Shown here in pieces: positions 54,479 to 62,397 of a stretch of DNA of 64,000 nt (position 1 is the stretch's first letter; each line of letters begins with the position of its first letter). This stretch comes from Flavobacteriales bacterium (lineage in GTDB: Bacteria; Bacteroidota; Bacteroidia; NS11-12g; UBA9320). The notes beneath the pieces were generated by a model. It saw only the letters and a list, made by a program, of their open reading frames with translations. It was not told where the DNA came from and searched no databases. Where the stretch lies: the NCBI GenBank assembly GCA_020635355.1, contig JACJZW010000008.1:1-64000 (forward strand), read 5' to 3'. The translations under genes were made by a program, and so were the position numbers.

Positions 54479-55555
54479 TCAGGCTTCATCTTGTTTGGTT
54501 AAAAAATACTGAAAGGTAAAGGTGTGGAAATTAGGCAATCGCGTACCTCTTGTACTGTGCGCCGGTGCCTTCATCGCGGCATAATCAATGCGAAATTCGC
54601 GCTCCTTGCACGGAATAAGCACACCAAAACCATAGGTAATATCCCGAACCCTGGACTTGTTCGTTGTAAACCCATTATCGTTTAGATTATACGTCCAATA
54701 ACCCAATCGGAATGCAAACACATCATTGATCTCGGCCTCGGTTCCGATGTTAATTCCTTCGCGATAGCTGTTGTTGAACAACGTCTGATACTGAGCCGAT
54801 GCCGTCACATCAACCTGAAGCAAGGATCCCGGAATCTTCATCTCCCTGCGCGACATCCAGGCCAGTCCGCCTCGCGCCACTACCGGGAATGGTGATGTTG
54901 AATACGTGTCGTCGGGGCTGTGATAGGTTATAGTTGCCGTGGTGAAATTGTTGACCGATGCCCCAAACTGCAACCTGCTTCGGTGTTCGTTATCGGCCAG
55001 CTTGTGAATATAGAGTAAGCCAACATCGGCATGGCTGGCGATGTCTGTTCCCACATCATCGAATATGGTCCAGAAATACGTGTTGTAATTTAAACCCACG
55101 TACAAATTCTCAATGGGTTCATATACCACGTTTACAGTAGAATTCACCGTTATGGGGTTATTAACCCGGTATTCCTTGTACCCAACATCAATGGTCCAAC
55201 CCGCTGCCCGGGCTTCATATCGATGATACGTTAATCCGAACGTAAATTTCTTCCATTTCATGGCATACCCGGCATAGTAATACCTCGATCGGGTAAGCGC
55301 ATAATAGGGTTTGGAATACGACAATTGAGCCGCCGATTTTTTGATCAATCCGGTACCTGCCGGATTAAAAAAGGACGATGATACTGCTCCGCCAATGGCT
55401 ACATCGGTTTTGGCCATGGCCTCCGTTCGGGCAGATGGCACATTACCGAAGAAGTACTCTTGCTGAAAATTATCGTTGTACCGCTTATTCTGGGTAAAAC
55501 CCGTTACGGGACAGAGTACTACAAGCGTGGTAAGAAATAAGATCGGTTTGTTCAT
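54479..55555 (-). CDS. PorV/PorQ-like outer-membrane protein
   Basis: 358 residues from ATG 55555 (MNKPILFLTTLVVLCPVTGF signal peptide); earlier in-frame Met codons lie upstream of the promoter. ARTEAMAKTDVAIGGAVSSS followed by FFNPAG is the FadL-like opening shared by PorV and PorQ proteins of T9SS and by related barrels. It could be a T9SS accessory shuttle or an unrelated transporter. Downstream barrel gene overlaps its stop. Confidence 0.75.
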   Translation of the reverse strand: MNKPILFLTTLVVLCPVTGFTQNKRYNDNFQQEYFFGNVPSARTEAMAKTDVAIGGAVSSSFFNPAGTGLIKKSAAQLSYSKPYYALTRSRYYYAGYAMKWKKFTFGLTYHRYEARAAGWTIDVGYKEYRVNNPITVNSTVNVVYEPIENLYVGLNYNTYFWTIFDDVGTDIASHADVGLLYIHKLADNEHRSRLQFGASVNNFTTATITYHSPDDTYSTSPFPVVARGGLAWMSRREMKIPGSLLQVDVTASAQYQTLFNNSYREGINIGTEAEINDVFAFRLGYWTYNLNDNGFTTNKSRVRDITYGFGVLIPCKEREFRIDYAAMKAPAHSTRGTRLPNFHTFTFQYFLTKQDEA

Positions 55556-55561
55556 GGCTAC

Positions 55562-55569
55562 CAAATTTA
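55562..55569 (-). promoter_or_regulatory. -7 promoter element of the PorV-like gene
   Basis: TAAATTTG on the minus strand, full match to TAnnTTTG, six bases before the ATG at 55555. It fixes the start choice. Confidence 0.45.
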
Positions 55570-55695
55570 CTAAAACCAGCCGTTCCATTTTCCGGGAAAC
55601 GGATATTCTATTTTGCCGGACACTCGTCAATCCAATTCATTCAGAGGAAAAAAGAAAACCTGATGGTGCACCTCAATGTCTTAACTTGTACGACT

Positions 55696-56613
55696 ATGAA
55701 AAACATCCTCTCTGCTCTATTCATCCTGATGTGTTGGCCCATATCTCCAGCACTTGCCCAGGAAGGCTGGACCTTCTCTGCCGGTGTGGGAACCACCTTG
55801 ATTATGCCGAATTACCGGCTATTTGATGGCGTAGAGCGGCGGTATCGGCAAAACGACCTGCTTGGTGCCACTATGTTTCAACTCAAAGGACTCAATCCAT
55901 ATTATGGTCAGCTTACGGTTGGCTATCAGTGGAAACAATCCACGATTCAGTTCGGATGGGAAAGACGCCATCGCATTTTTACCCAAACCATTGCCGATTA
56001 TGACGTGGTTAACGGGAAGGCCGTGTTTGACCCGAATTCGTTGGACTATTGGACCAGCGCCAACAAGGAATTTTTTCCAACCATGTGCTTTCCCATTCAG
56101 CTCATGCGCACCGTATGGACGTCGGCAAACGATCAGCATGAGATTCGGGCCGGACTGGGATTTTGCGTGAACTACCCTGTTCAGGGTTGGCGTAAACGTC
56201 AAACCAGGTATTTGTCGGATGCCTACTACACCGATTCGGTCTTTGGTAAAAATCAAATCTATGTAATGGAGACCAAAATGAGTTTTGTTAATGAGGCCGA
56301 TTGGGCTTTTGATATCAGCCTTAAATACAGCATCTCCTACCTGTATAAAACGAAGAAACATGGGAATTGGGAGCTCTTGGTTTCCTTCCTCGACAACCCT
56401 TTTGAAACGCCGTATGAAGACGCGTTGCAAACAGATATTTCCTTTTACTTTCTGGATGTAACCGATCCGGATAATCCAATCAAGAACCGGGAGTCACCCG
56501 TTTTCACCAATCGGTTTTACCTCAAACAAGGCGGGTTAGATTTCTGCGTGCGATACTATCCCCAACGCTTCAAAATCAACTCGGGCATTCACCATACCAA
56601 AGCCACTCCATGA
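55696..56613 (+). CDS. Exported beta-barrel-like protein
   Basis: 305 residues from ATG 55696 (MKNILSALFILMCWPISPAL signal peptide). Barrel-like strands (QLTVGYQWKQSTIQFGWERR, HEIRAGLGFCVNYPVQGWRK) and a late LDFCVRYYPQRF strand. Followed after 25 bases by the interrupted gene 56639-57862. Family not recognised. Confidence 0.65.
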   Translation: MKNILSALFILMCWPISPALAQEGWTFSAGVGTTLIMPNYRLFDGVERRYRQNDLLGATMFQLKGLNPYYGQLTVGYQWKQSTIQFGWERRHRIFTQTIADYDVVNGKAVFDPNSLDYWTSANKEFFPTMCFPIQLMRTVWTSANDQHEIRAGLGFCVNYPVQGWRKRQTRYLSDAYYTDSVFGKNQIYVMETKMSFVNEADWAFDISLKYSISYLYKTKKHGNWELLVSFLDNPFETPYEDALQTDISFYFLDVTDPDNPIKNRESPVFTNRFYLKQGGLDFCVRYYPQRFKINSGIHHTKATP

Positions 56614-56638
56614 GTCGTTGGGTTATCACAGACCCGCC

Positions 56639-57862
56639 ATGAATAAGCTATTTCTTTCCTGCATTCTAATGCTATCGCTGAATGCAGCTGCTCAAAACAA
56701 AGAGTTCCCGGTGTATGATAACGGACTGATCTATCGGCCCCACACCATGGACAAGTTGAGTTTTATTGTGGATTCGCTCAACCTTCGATTCAAAACCTGT
56801 GACCTGCATAAAACGTATCGATCCGTGAAGCAAACCCGCGGACATCACGTCTTCATTGAAACCTCCGCTGATGATGCCCGAAAGGATCTTGCAGCAGGAA
56901 TCTCCTTTGATTCTCTCCTGAAAAAATACCCCGGAGCCACGGTTGAACAAGATGTGGTGATTACGGCAACAGCCAGCGAAAAAGACTAAACCGTAGAATA
57001 CACCTGGATAGGGCTCGGATACGGATATGGTGTGGATGTTAAAACATCCATGGCTCATTCCGCAGGCGGATTGGCCCATCATTGGGTGTATGAGTATCTG
57101 CCTGAAACCAGCTACCGATCGGCGAACGTAAGGGCATTTTATCTATTGGAAAATGTAAAAAGTGACTCCCTTCCGGAAACCTATGCACGGTTGGTTCAGT
57201 ACGCTGATTGTTTGATCGACACCACCACGAGCATCTATCTTGAAGGTGCTTCATCAACTGGCCATTACTATGTTGAACCGGAAACATTGGGATCCGATAA
57301 ACACAACGAGAAAAAACTGGATGAACTGAGACATCAATTGGTTTATGGCTTTTGCAGCCAGGACCAAAGTCCGCGCATCCATGCCATGAACATTGCCACC
57401 CTATCCGCAGAGACCATCCATTGGGACATTTTCCTGCGTTCCCATTTAAATATTTTGAACGATCGGTTTATTCGAAATTCGGATGCCAGTTATGCTTATC
57501 AATACCGCCAAACCTATATCCGGGAATTGGAAGAACTGGATATCAACGTGGTGGATCTCTTGCTGGGAACGGCACTTAGATTAGATAATGCCTCTGACGG
57601 ACATTATTACAGCAGCATCGGCCGATTAGGCCGGGCCATGGCCGAGTCTAACGATTCCAGTCTCATTGAGACCCGGTTGCTGAACATGATCGAGGATTCA
57701 ACGTTGGATAATTACAACCGAATTTTGATGTTTTACCTGTATCGGAACGTCACATATTACATGCAGGATCCGGCTCATAAAAAACGAAATCTGGCTGCAC
57801 TCAAACAAGCCATGGCCTGGATGCCAGAGCCTTTAGTATCGAGTATCAAATGGGACGATTAG
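56639..57862 (+). pseudogene. Exported protein gene interrupted by an in-frame TAA
   Basis: From ATG 56639 (signal peptide LFLSCILMLSLNAAAQ) the frame reads 116 residues to TAA at 56987-56989 and continues in the same frame for 290 more codons to 57862. The codons after the stop (TVEYTWIGLGYGYGVDVKTS) look like ordinary coding sequence, and no ATG occurs until 57050. A single base change restores a 407-residue protein. Options: nonsense pseudogene, sequencing error, stop readthrough or reinitiation at GTG 57032. Unknown family. Confidence 0.7.
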
Positions 57863-58359
57863 CCGTTTTCATGATTCTGTTGATACTTGGAACGAGTGGC
57901 ACGCTCGCCCAACAAGATTCAACGCGGCAGTTTTCTGAAATGAAAATCACCGGCTTGTCGGTCCTGATTGCCTACAACGGGTTTGGAAATCAGACCATGG
58001 AATTAGGTATTGCCCGGAACACCTTCGGAATGATTGGCCATCATCCGTATGCCGATGCCCAATTTATTTCCTGTGAACTAACCCGAAACAACGGATGGAT
58101 CATTGGTCCGAAAATAGGTGCGTGGGTTGGCGGCGGTGCAGCTGGAATGGCACTGGGCATAAACGGTATCTATTACACCAACTTTAATGAGTACTCGGTC
58201 AGAGTGAGGCCGGAATTGGGTGTTGGTTTTGGAAAATGGAAGGCCGTATACGGCTATAACATCCCCTTAAATAATTCCGATATGGTCGGGGTAAACAAGC
58301 ACAATTTCACGTTTGCCCGACTCATCCTTTTCAACGTGCTCATAGAAGAATTCAAGTAG
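57850..58359 (+). CDS. Small exported protein, outer-membrane-like
   Basis: 169 residues with signal peptide (LAVFMILLILGTSGTLAQ). Glycine-rich short strands (IGPKIGAWVGGGAAGMALGI, SVRVRPELGVGFGKWKAVY) suggest a small barrel. Its start overlaps the end of the interrupted gene by 13 bases, so the pair was an operon. Unknown function. Confidence 0.7.
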   Translation: MGRLAVFMILLILGTSGTLAQQDSTRQFSEMKITGLSVLIAYNGFGNQTMELGIARNTFGMIGHHPYADAQFISCELTRNNGWIIGPKIGAWVGGGAAGMALGINGIYYTNFNEYSVRVRPELGVGFGKWKAVYGYNIPLNNSDMVGVNKHNFTFARLILFNVLIEEFK

Positions 58360-58558
58360 TTAACCACCACGCCGACCACATCAGCAACGCAAAAATAGAC
58401 GCCATTAAAACGTTGGCAATCACCACGTACGAGTGCATGGATTCCCCATGCTTTACGAGCTGATCCATCCGTTTGGATAGGACCGTTAAATTGGCACACT
58501 CCCTGAATTTCATTCGATCTTTTATTTCGGCAAGTACCTGTGAATCACTCCGGCACAC
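58352..58558 (-). CDS. Possible small membrane protein
   Basis: 68 residues: a charged N-terminal helix (SQVLAEIKDRMKFRECANLT) and one C-terminal membrane segment (VVIANVLMASIFALLMW). It converges on the preceding gene with an eight-base overlap. It has no family match that I know, so it may be spurious, but the helix-plus-anchor layout is plausible. Confidence 0.4.
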   Translation of the reverse strand: MCRSDSQVLAEIKDRMKFRECANLTVLSKRMDQLVKHGESMHSYVVIANVLMASIFALLMWSAWWLTT

Positions 58559-58661
58559 ATCCTTAGAACTAGGTATTTTGAGTGCCTGGAAGCCAAGAAT
58601 TCATGGACAGCGATATCCGGTCATTTAACTATATTGTCCCTCTGAAATAAACCAGGATTAC

Positions 58662-58669
58662 TACCTTTA
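58662..58669 (+). promoter_or_regulatory. -7-like promoter element before the exported protein gene at 58713
   Basis: TACCTTTA, one base off TAnnTTTG, 43 bases before the ATG. The nearest TTG upstream is too far (25-base spacer). Confidence 0.3.
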
Positions 58670-58712
58670 TCCAACCACCGCCACCTATCACTTATTCCAT
58701 AAATCAACTTGT

Positions 58713-60275
58713 ATGAAATCATTCATCTCAAAATCCATTTCAATGTGCGTGCTGATGCTCTCAGTGCAGTTCACCATCGCTCAGGAATACACCTTGAAGC
58801 AGGTTGGCCGGGCATCCCTCCGGAATGCCGGAACCATCATGGATAATAACCTGGTTAAGGGCTATTTCTTCTTTTATGAAAATGGCCGAATTGATAAAAA
58901 GAACTCCAACTTCGACATTGTAGTCCTGAACGAAGAGCTCGAGGAAGTAGAAAGTAAAACCATCAAGGAGCCCAAAACCACCTATTTGATGGAGTCCAGC
59001 TATAACGGAAATACCATACTCTTCAAATTCTACGATACCAAAGCCAAAACCGTGATTTACCGCACCTTGGGTACCGATGGAAAATTATCAGCCAAAAAAA
59101 CCCGGGAAGCCAATAAGTATGAAACCGTTGCCTATATGAATGGCATTGGGAAAGATCTGAAAAACACCAATCTGAGTAGTGTTGGCGACGATTTGTTTAT
59201 TGACATCTATTCCTTTAAATCCAAAAAGTTCAAATACCAGGTCGAAGGGATTGGAAACGATGGCGCCATTGACTGGACATATACCCCGGAAGATCGAAAA
59301 GGGATGACTGGCGGCCAATTGCTGGCTTCAAGCAAATACACCATCCTGTTGTTGCAGTCTGAAACAAAAAATCAAATGAGTAAGGACGTTTCCTTCTATT
59401 TGATTGGCTTGTCTAAAAGTGGTGAAGAGCAATTCACCATTGAATTGCGTAACACGAAGTACAACATGTTGCCCATCAATGCGGTGGTAAACGAAGACCA
59501 GAGTTTCACCATCCTTGGGGAGTATTTTGATGCCGGGGATAAAGCCATGAAATCAGAAAGTGAAGGCCTGTTTGCCAAGACAATATCCGCTGATGGCGAT
59601 GAAGAAGGGGAAACCTTTTTGTCCTGGACCAAAGACATCACACCCAAGGTTCCCTCTGAACACCGGCGAGCCATGAAGCAGTACTCCGTGTACTTCCACA
59701 ATATTTTTCTAACCAATGATGGAAACATCTACGCCATTGGTGAACAGTACAAGAAGCAGATCAGCGCTGCCGGTGTTGCGTTCAAAGCGATTGCTGCCGC
59801 CTCCAGTAATGCAAGTTCGAATGTGAGTGCTGCAGAAATTCAGATCGCCAATATGGTTATGATCAAGATCAACCCGGACATGGAAGTGGAAAAGGTGGAA
59901 GTATGGGATAAAGCACACAGCAATGTGATGCTTCCGGAGGGTTATGGCGTAGTAAGCAAGCACCTTCTTGCCCGGATTCTGGTTGCCCAGGGAGATTTTG
60001 ATTACAGCTACACCCAAAACGATGACGAAAACTCTGTATACACCGTTGCCTATACCGACCGTGAAAAGGTGAAGGGCAAGTTGAGCAAACAGGCGTTGAT
60101 CCGCTTTGTAAGCTTCAATGAGGGCGATGATGATGCCGTACAGGACAAAATGGAGCTAGTTACTGATGCCGATCAAATGGTGGTGTTACCGGCAAAAGCT
60201 GGATATGTCCTGGTGGCCGAATATTCGAGGAAAGAGAAAACGATCACACTCGAGTTAACCGAGTTTGATTACTGA
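58713..60275 (+). CDS. Exported protein of unknown function (possibly DUF6770)
   Basis: 520 residues with signal peptide (MCVLMLSVQFTIAQ). Beta-rich sequence with repeated phrases (GYFFFYENGRIDKKNSNFDI, ILLLQSETKNQMSKDVSFYL, YAIGEQYKKQISAAGVAFKA), resembling a beta-propeller. It fits my memory of DUF6770, but this is uncertain. Single gene. Confidence 0.65.
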   Translation: MKSFISKSISMCVLMLSVQFTIAQEYTLKQVGRASLRNAGTIMDNNLVKGYFFFYENGRIDKKNSNFDIVVLNEELEEVESKTIKEPKTTYLMESSYNGNTILFKFYDTKAKTVIYRTLGTDGKLSAKKTREANKYETVAYMNGIGKDLKNTNLSSVGDDLFIDIYSFKSKKFKYQVEGIGNDGAIDWTYTPEDRKGMTGGQLLASSKYTILLLQSETKNQMSKDVSFYLIGLSKSGEEQFTIELRNTKYNMLPINAVVNEDQSFTILGEYFDAGDKAMKSESEGLFAKTISADGDEEGETFLSWTKDITPKVPSEHRRAMKQYSVYFHNIFLTNDGNIYAIGEQYKKQISAAGVAFKAIAAASSNASSNVSAAEIQIANMVMIKINPDMEVEKVEVWDKAHSNVMLPEGYGVVSKHLLARILVAQGDFDYSYTQNDDENSVYTVAYTDREKVKGKLSKQALIRFVSFNEGDDDAVQDKMELVTDADQMVVLPAKAGYVLVAEYSRKEKTITLELTEFDY

Positions 60276-60332
60276 TAGCCTTGTGAAATCGTGGTGATCG
60301 GTTAATTTTAGCCGTTTTATTACCCATCCACC

Positions 60333-61163
60333 ATGAAATTCATACGACCTTTCTTTTTGCTGTGGCTGATGATTGAGTTAGCTGCATGCACTTTGCATAT
60401 AGGAGCGGAACATCGTTCTGTTCTCACGGACAGACATTCCAGCAACCACCCGGGGTGTTCATTGTGCGCAGCACAAAAAAGTCAAGCATCCCCAGATTTG
60501 GGTGATTCACTCGAGTGGATCAGCGCTAGCGAGACCAAGGTAAATCATCTGTCCAAGACGAATCCGAATGATGCTTTTAAATCCCGCCTGACGCACTTGG
60601 AACTAAGCCGAATGCTACCATTGGTTGAAATGGAAGATTCCATACCCAGGGGTTGTGATCAAATTATTTTCAAAAACGGAGACGAACTCGCCGCTAAAAT
60701 CCTGGAGGTTGGCCCTAACGAAATCAAATACAAGAAATGTGATTATCTGGAAGGCCCAACGTATCGTGTTGAACGAAACAGTGTATTCATGATTAAGTAC
60801 GCCAACGGCTCAAAGGATGTATTTAATGAGGAAAGAACCGTTCCAACGGTGGAGAAAAAGGTGGACGAGAATTCCAGCAAAACGGATCTAAATTATTTCG
60901 ACAAATACGAATCGGGTGTTGCCGACGCCCGCCTGTATCATTTTGCCGGTGGATGGTTTTGGCTTGGACTATTACTGGGCCTTTTGGGTATCGTGATCGC
61001 TGCGGTGGTAATTCCTTCCCCTCATAAACGAATCAAATCCGACCTCAAAAACGATTCGGCCTATCAAAAAGGATACGCCGCTGCAGCGAGAAAAAAGAAT
61101 GTGGTGAATGCCGTCCTTGGCTGGCTCGTATGGCTGTTTATTTTGGTTTTGTTTGTGTTATAA
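60333..61163 (+). CDS. Lipoprotein or secreted membrane protein
   Basis: 276 residues. A possible lipobox IELAAC places the Cys at residue 19. The segment CDQIIFKNGDELAAKILEVG with NEIKYKKCDYLEGPTYRV and SVFMIKYANGSKDVF is a recurrent Bacteroidota exported domain. Two membrane segments follow (about 208-229 and 262-276) around a basic loop. Function unknown. Confidence 0.7.
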   Translation: MKFIRPFFLLWLMIELAACTLHIGAEHRSVLTDRHSSNHPGCSLCAAQKSQASPDLGDSLEWISASETKVNHLSKTNPNDAFKSRLTHLELSRMLPLVEMEDSIPRGCDQIIFKNGDELAAKILEVGPNEIKYKKCDYLEGPTYRVERNSVFMIKYANGSKDVFNEERTVPTVEKKVDENSSKTDLNYFDKYESGVADARLYHFAGGWFWLGLLLGLLGIVIAAVVIPSPHKRIKSDLKNDSAYQKGYAAAARKKNVVNAVLGWLVWLFILVLFVL

Positions 61164-61176
61164 CGAAAGGAACGCT

Positions 61177-61284
61177 CTACTTCAAAATGATTTGGTAGAC
61201 GTACTTACCTTCCGCTATTCGCAAAATGTACAAACCTTCGGAATGAGCGGTCATATCGATAACTGAAGTTGGTGAATCATCCCT
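61177..61284 (-). pseudogene. Truncated C-terminal remnant of a T9SS sorting-domain protein
   Basis: On the minus strand 35 codons read SVIDMTAHSEGLYILRIAEG and end ...QIILK-stop, the unmistakable end of a type A T9SS sorting domain (compare IEVDLSDQPGGVYIIRFESG at 22800). There is no start, and the reading frame meets a stop just beyond 61300. The homology ends exactly at 61284, where the 84-bp tmRNA-end repeat begins, so the rest of the gene was lost at that junction. Confidence 0.75.
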
Positions 61285-61368
61285 ACTTGAAAATGTGCAT
61301 TAATAAAAAGCCCGCCTTCGTTTCTTTGACAAGGAGCTTCGGCGGGCGAAGGTGGAGTTGCCGGGATT
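61285..61368. repeat. 84-bp direct repeat, copy 1 (duplicated tmRNA 3' end and terminator)
   Basis: Matches 61828-61911 at 80 of 84 positions. It contains the terminator of tmRNA and the last part of tmRNA itself (acceptor strand and half of the T stem, to GGGATT), then diverges. Two of the four differences break base pairs in the inner helix of the terminator, so this copy looks like the decaying, non-functional one. Confidence 0.9.
61302..61347 (-). terminator. Degenerate copy of the tmRNA terminator
   Basis: Same layout as 61845-61890, outer helix GCCCGCC/GGCGGGC intact with a T tract, but two C-A mismatches in the inner helix. It would follow the GIY-YIG gene (stop at 61400) and could still end its transcript. 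Confidence 0.6.
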
Positions 61369-61399
61369 ACTTCATGATCCCAACGTTCCCGTCAGTGGA

Positions 61400-61669
61400 T
61401 CAAGCCAGGTGAACATTAATCAGTCTCCTCCGAAATGCCCTTCCTGACCCAGACTTCATATACTTTTCAAATTTGTAAGCCAAGTTCCTATCATTAAAAT
61501 ATAGAACACAGATGAGTTCAATAGGTTGTAATGATTTGGTGTATTTGACTCTCCCGTTTTGATGATCATTCAACCGTTTTGCCAAATTACTTGAGCATCC
61601 GGTATAGATCGTACCATCTACACATCGAAGTAGGTATACACACCAACTGAGAGAGTTCAAGATTTGCAT
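61400..61669 (-). CDS. GIY-YIG nuclease-family protein (YhbQ/UPF0213-like)
   Basis: 89 residues from ATG 61669; an upstream Met at 61729 adds 20 residues. WCVYLLRCVDGTIYTGCSSN carries the GIY-YIG strand pair (VYLL, IYTG), LAKRLNDHQNGRVKYTKS the conserved Arg and Asn/His, and YKFEKYMKSGSGRAFRRR the catalytic Glu region. Members of this short group are single-domain DNA nucleases of unclear role and are common in Bacteroidota. It sits between two copies of the tmRNA 3' end. Confidence 0.88.
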   Translation of the reverse strand: MQILNSLSWCVYLLRCVDGTIYTGCSSNLAKRLNDHQNGRVKYTKSLQPIELICVLYFNDRNLAYKFEKYMKSGSGRAFRRRLINVHLA

Positions 61670-61827
61670 TATTCGCAAAATCGTGAGAAAACTAGGTCCG
61701 TATTTAGCCAAATTGAATAACCATACCAAGCGATAATGATAGTTCTCCGAACGATGGTTCAGCCCTCGCTTATGCTACGATTCACAACCTGGAGCTTCTC
61801 CGCCGAAGCCCGCCAGCCAACAATCCA

Positions 61828-61911
61828 ACTTGAAAATGTGCACTAATAAAAAGCCCGCCTTCGCTTCTTTGGCAAGAAGCTTCGGCGGGCGAAGGTGGAG
61901 TTGCCGGGATT
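61828..61911. repeat. 84-bp direct repeat, copy 2 (tmRNA 3' end and terminator)
   Basis: The functional copy: it is continuous with the complete tmRNA gene and keeps a perfect inner helix in the terminator. See 61285-61368. Confidence 0.9.
61845..61890 (-). terminator. Rho-independent terminator of tmRNA
   Basis: On the minus strand GCCCGCC pairs with GGCGGGC (7 bp) and, beyond a 4x4 internal loop, CTTCTT with AAGAAG (6 bp) around a GCCA loop, followed by TTTTTATT. It starts a few bases after the tmRNA 3' end. Confidence 0.85.
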
Positions 61912-62264
61912 CGAACCCGGGTCCGGACTGGAATTGAGTCGCGCTTTCTACATGTTTACTACCGATTGTTGTCGGGGTGCGCAAGGTCCGGTATCAACCT
62001 TAGCCCATCCGTAGCCTGCGTAACAACGAAGCACCTGGCAGACATCAGCACTTCGTATCCGGGCATTCCGACCGCCCGTGATCTGCTGCAGCCCAGACAT
62101 AGCGGCAGCGGGCGGATGGCAAGTGTCTAATCTCTCAGATTAGGCAGCCATGGCGTAGTTAGACTCGCCGTTTGTGTTTTGAAGATTCCGATTAAAGAGA
62201 ACTATCTTCAACGCTCTACATGCTTACACGTCAATCGGCCAACCCGTCAAAACCAGTCAACCCC
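61894..62264 (-). ncRNA. ssrA: tmRNA (transfer-messenger RNA)
   Basis: The 5' end GGGGTTGACTGGTTTTGACG (62264 downwards) pairs with CAACTCC (61903-61897) to form a seven-base acceptor stem; GGGTTCGAATCCC is the T arm. The reading frame at 62169-62140 encodes the tag GESNYAMAA followed by TAA. GTAAGCATGTAGAGCG and TAAACATGTAGAAAGC are conserved tmRNA pseudoknot segments. Genomic 3' sequence is ACC then T, so CCA is not fully encoded. tmRNA rescues stalled ribosomes with SmpB and marks the product for proteolysis. Confidence 0.95.
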
Positions 62265-62317
62265 AAAATTTTTTGAATCAGCTCTGCTGATGATTAACAA
62301 TTGTGCTAATGGATTCA

Positions 62318-62325
62318 CAAACTTA
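62318..62325 (-). promoter_or_regulatory. Possible tmRNA -7 promoter element
   Basis: TAAGTTTG on the minus strand, full match to TAnnTTTG, 53 bases upstream of the mature 5' end, allowing a leader removed by RNase P. The nearest TTG gives a 16-base spacer, shorter than usual. Confidence 0.3.
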
Positions 62326-62397
62326 GTACCATTCCATCGTTCAATCAGATGCACGGAATATTTTGACGTTTTGTCAGCATTATACTGATCTTTGATC

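Larger units (their letters stand above)
61285..61911 (-). mobile_element. Candidate GIY-YIG element inserted at the tmRNA 3' end
   Basis: A 543-bp unit (one 84-bp repeat plus 459 bp) bounded by direct repeats of the tmRNA 3' end. It carries one gene, a GIY-YIG nuclease, and is more AT-rich than its flanks. Its left edge cuts a T9SS gene. Many integrating elements use the 3' end of tmRNA or tRNA genes and rebuild it, but normally with a tyrosine recombinase; none is present here. Mobility is inferred. Confidence 0.5.

Noticed and set aside
56618..57862. Two separate genes, 56639-56989 and 57032-57862
   Set aside because: Both lie in the same frame, only the first has a signal peptide, the second lacks a good start, and codons between them read as continuous protein. 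One interrupted gene is simpler.
61270..61290. ATCATCCCTACTTGAAAA as a fourth copy of the dispersed intergenic repeat
   Set aside because: The CATCCCT part is explained by the T9SS sorting-domain remnant on the other strand and the other blocks of the repeat are absent.
61775..61984. Minus-strand open frame running from tmRNA into the GIY-YIG element
   Set aside because: It overlaps the tmRNA 3' domain and its terminator, so it is an artefact of a structured RNA gene.
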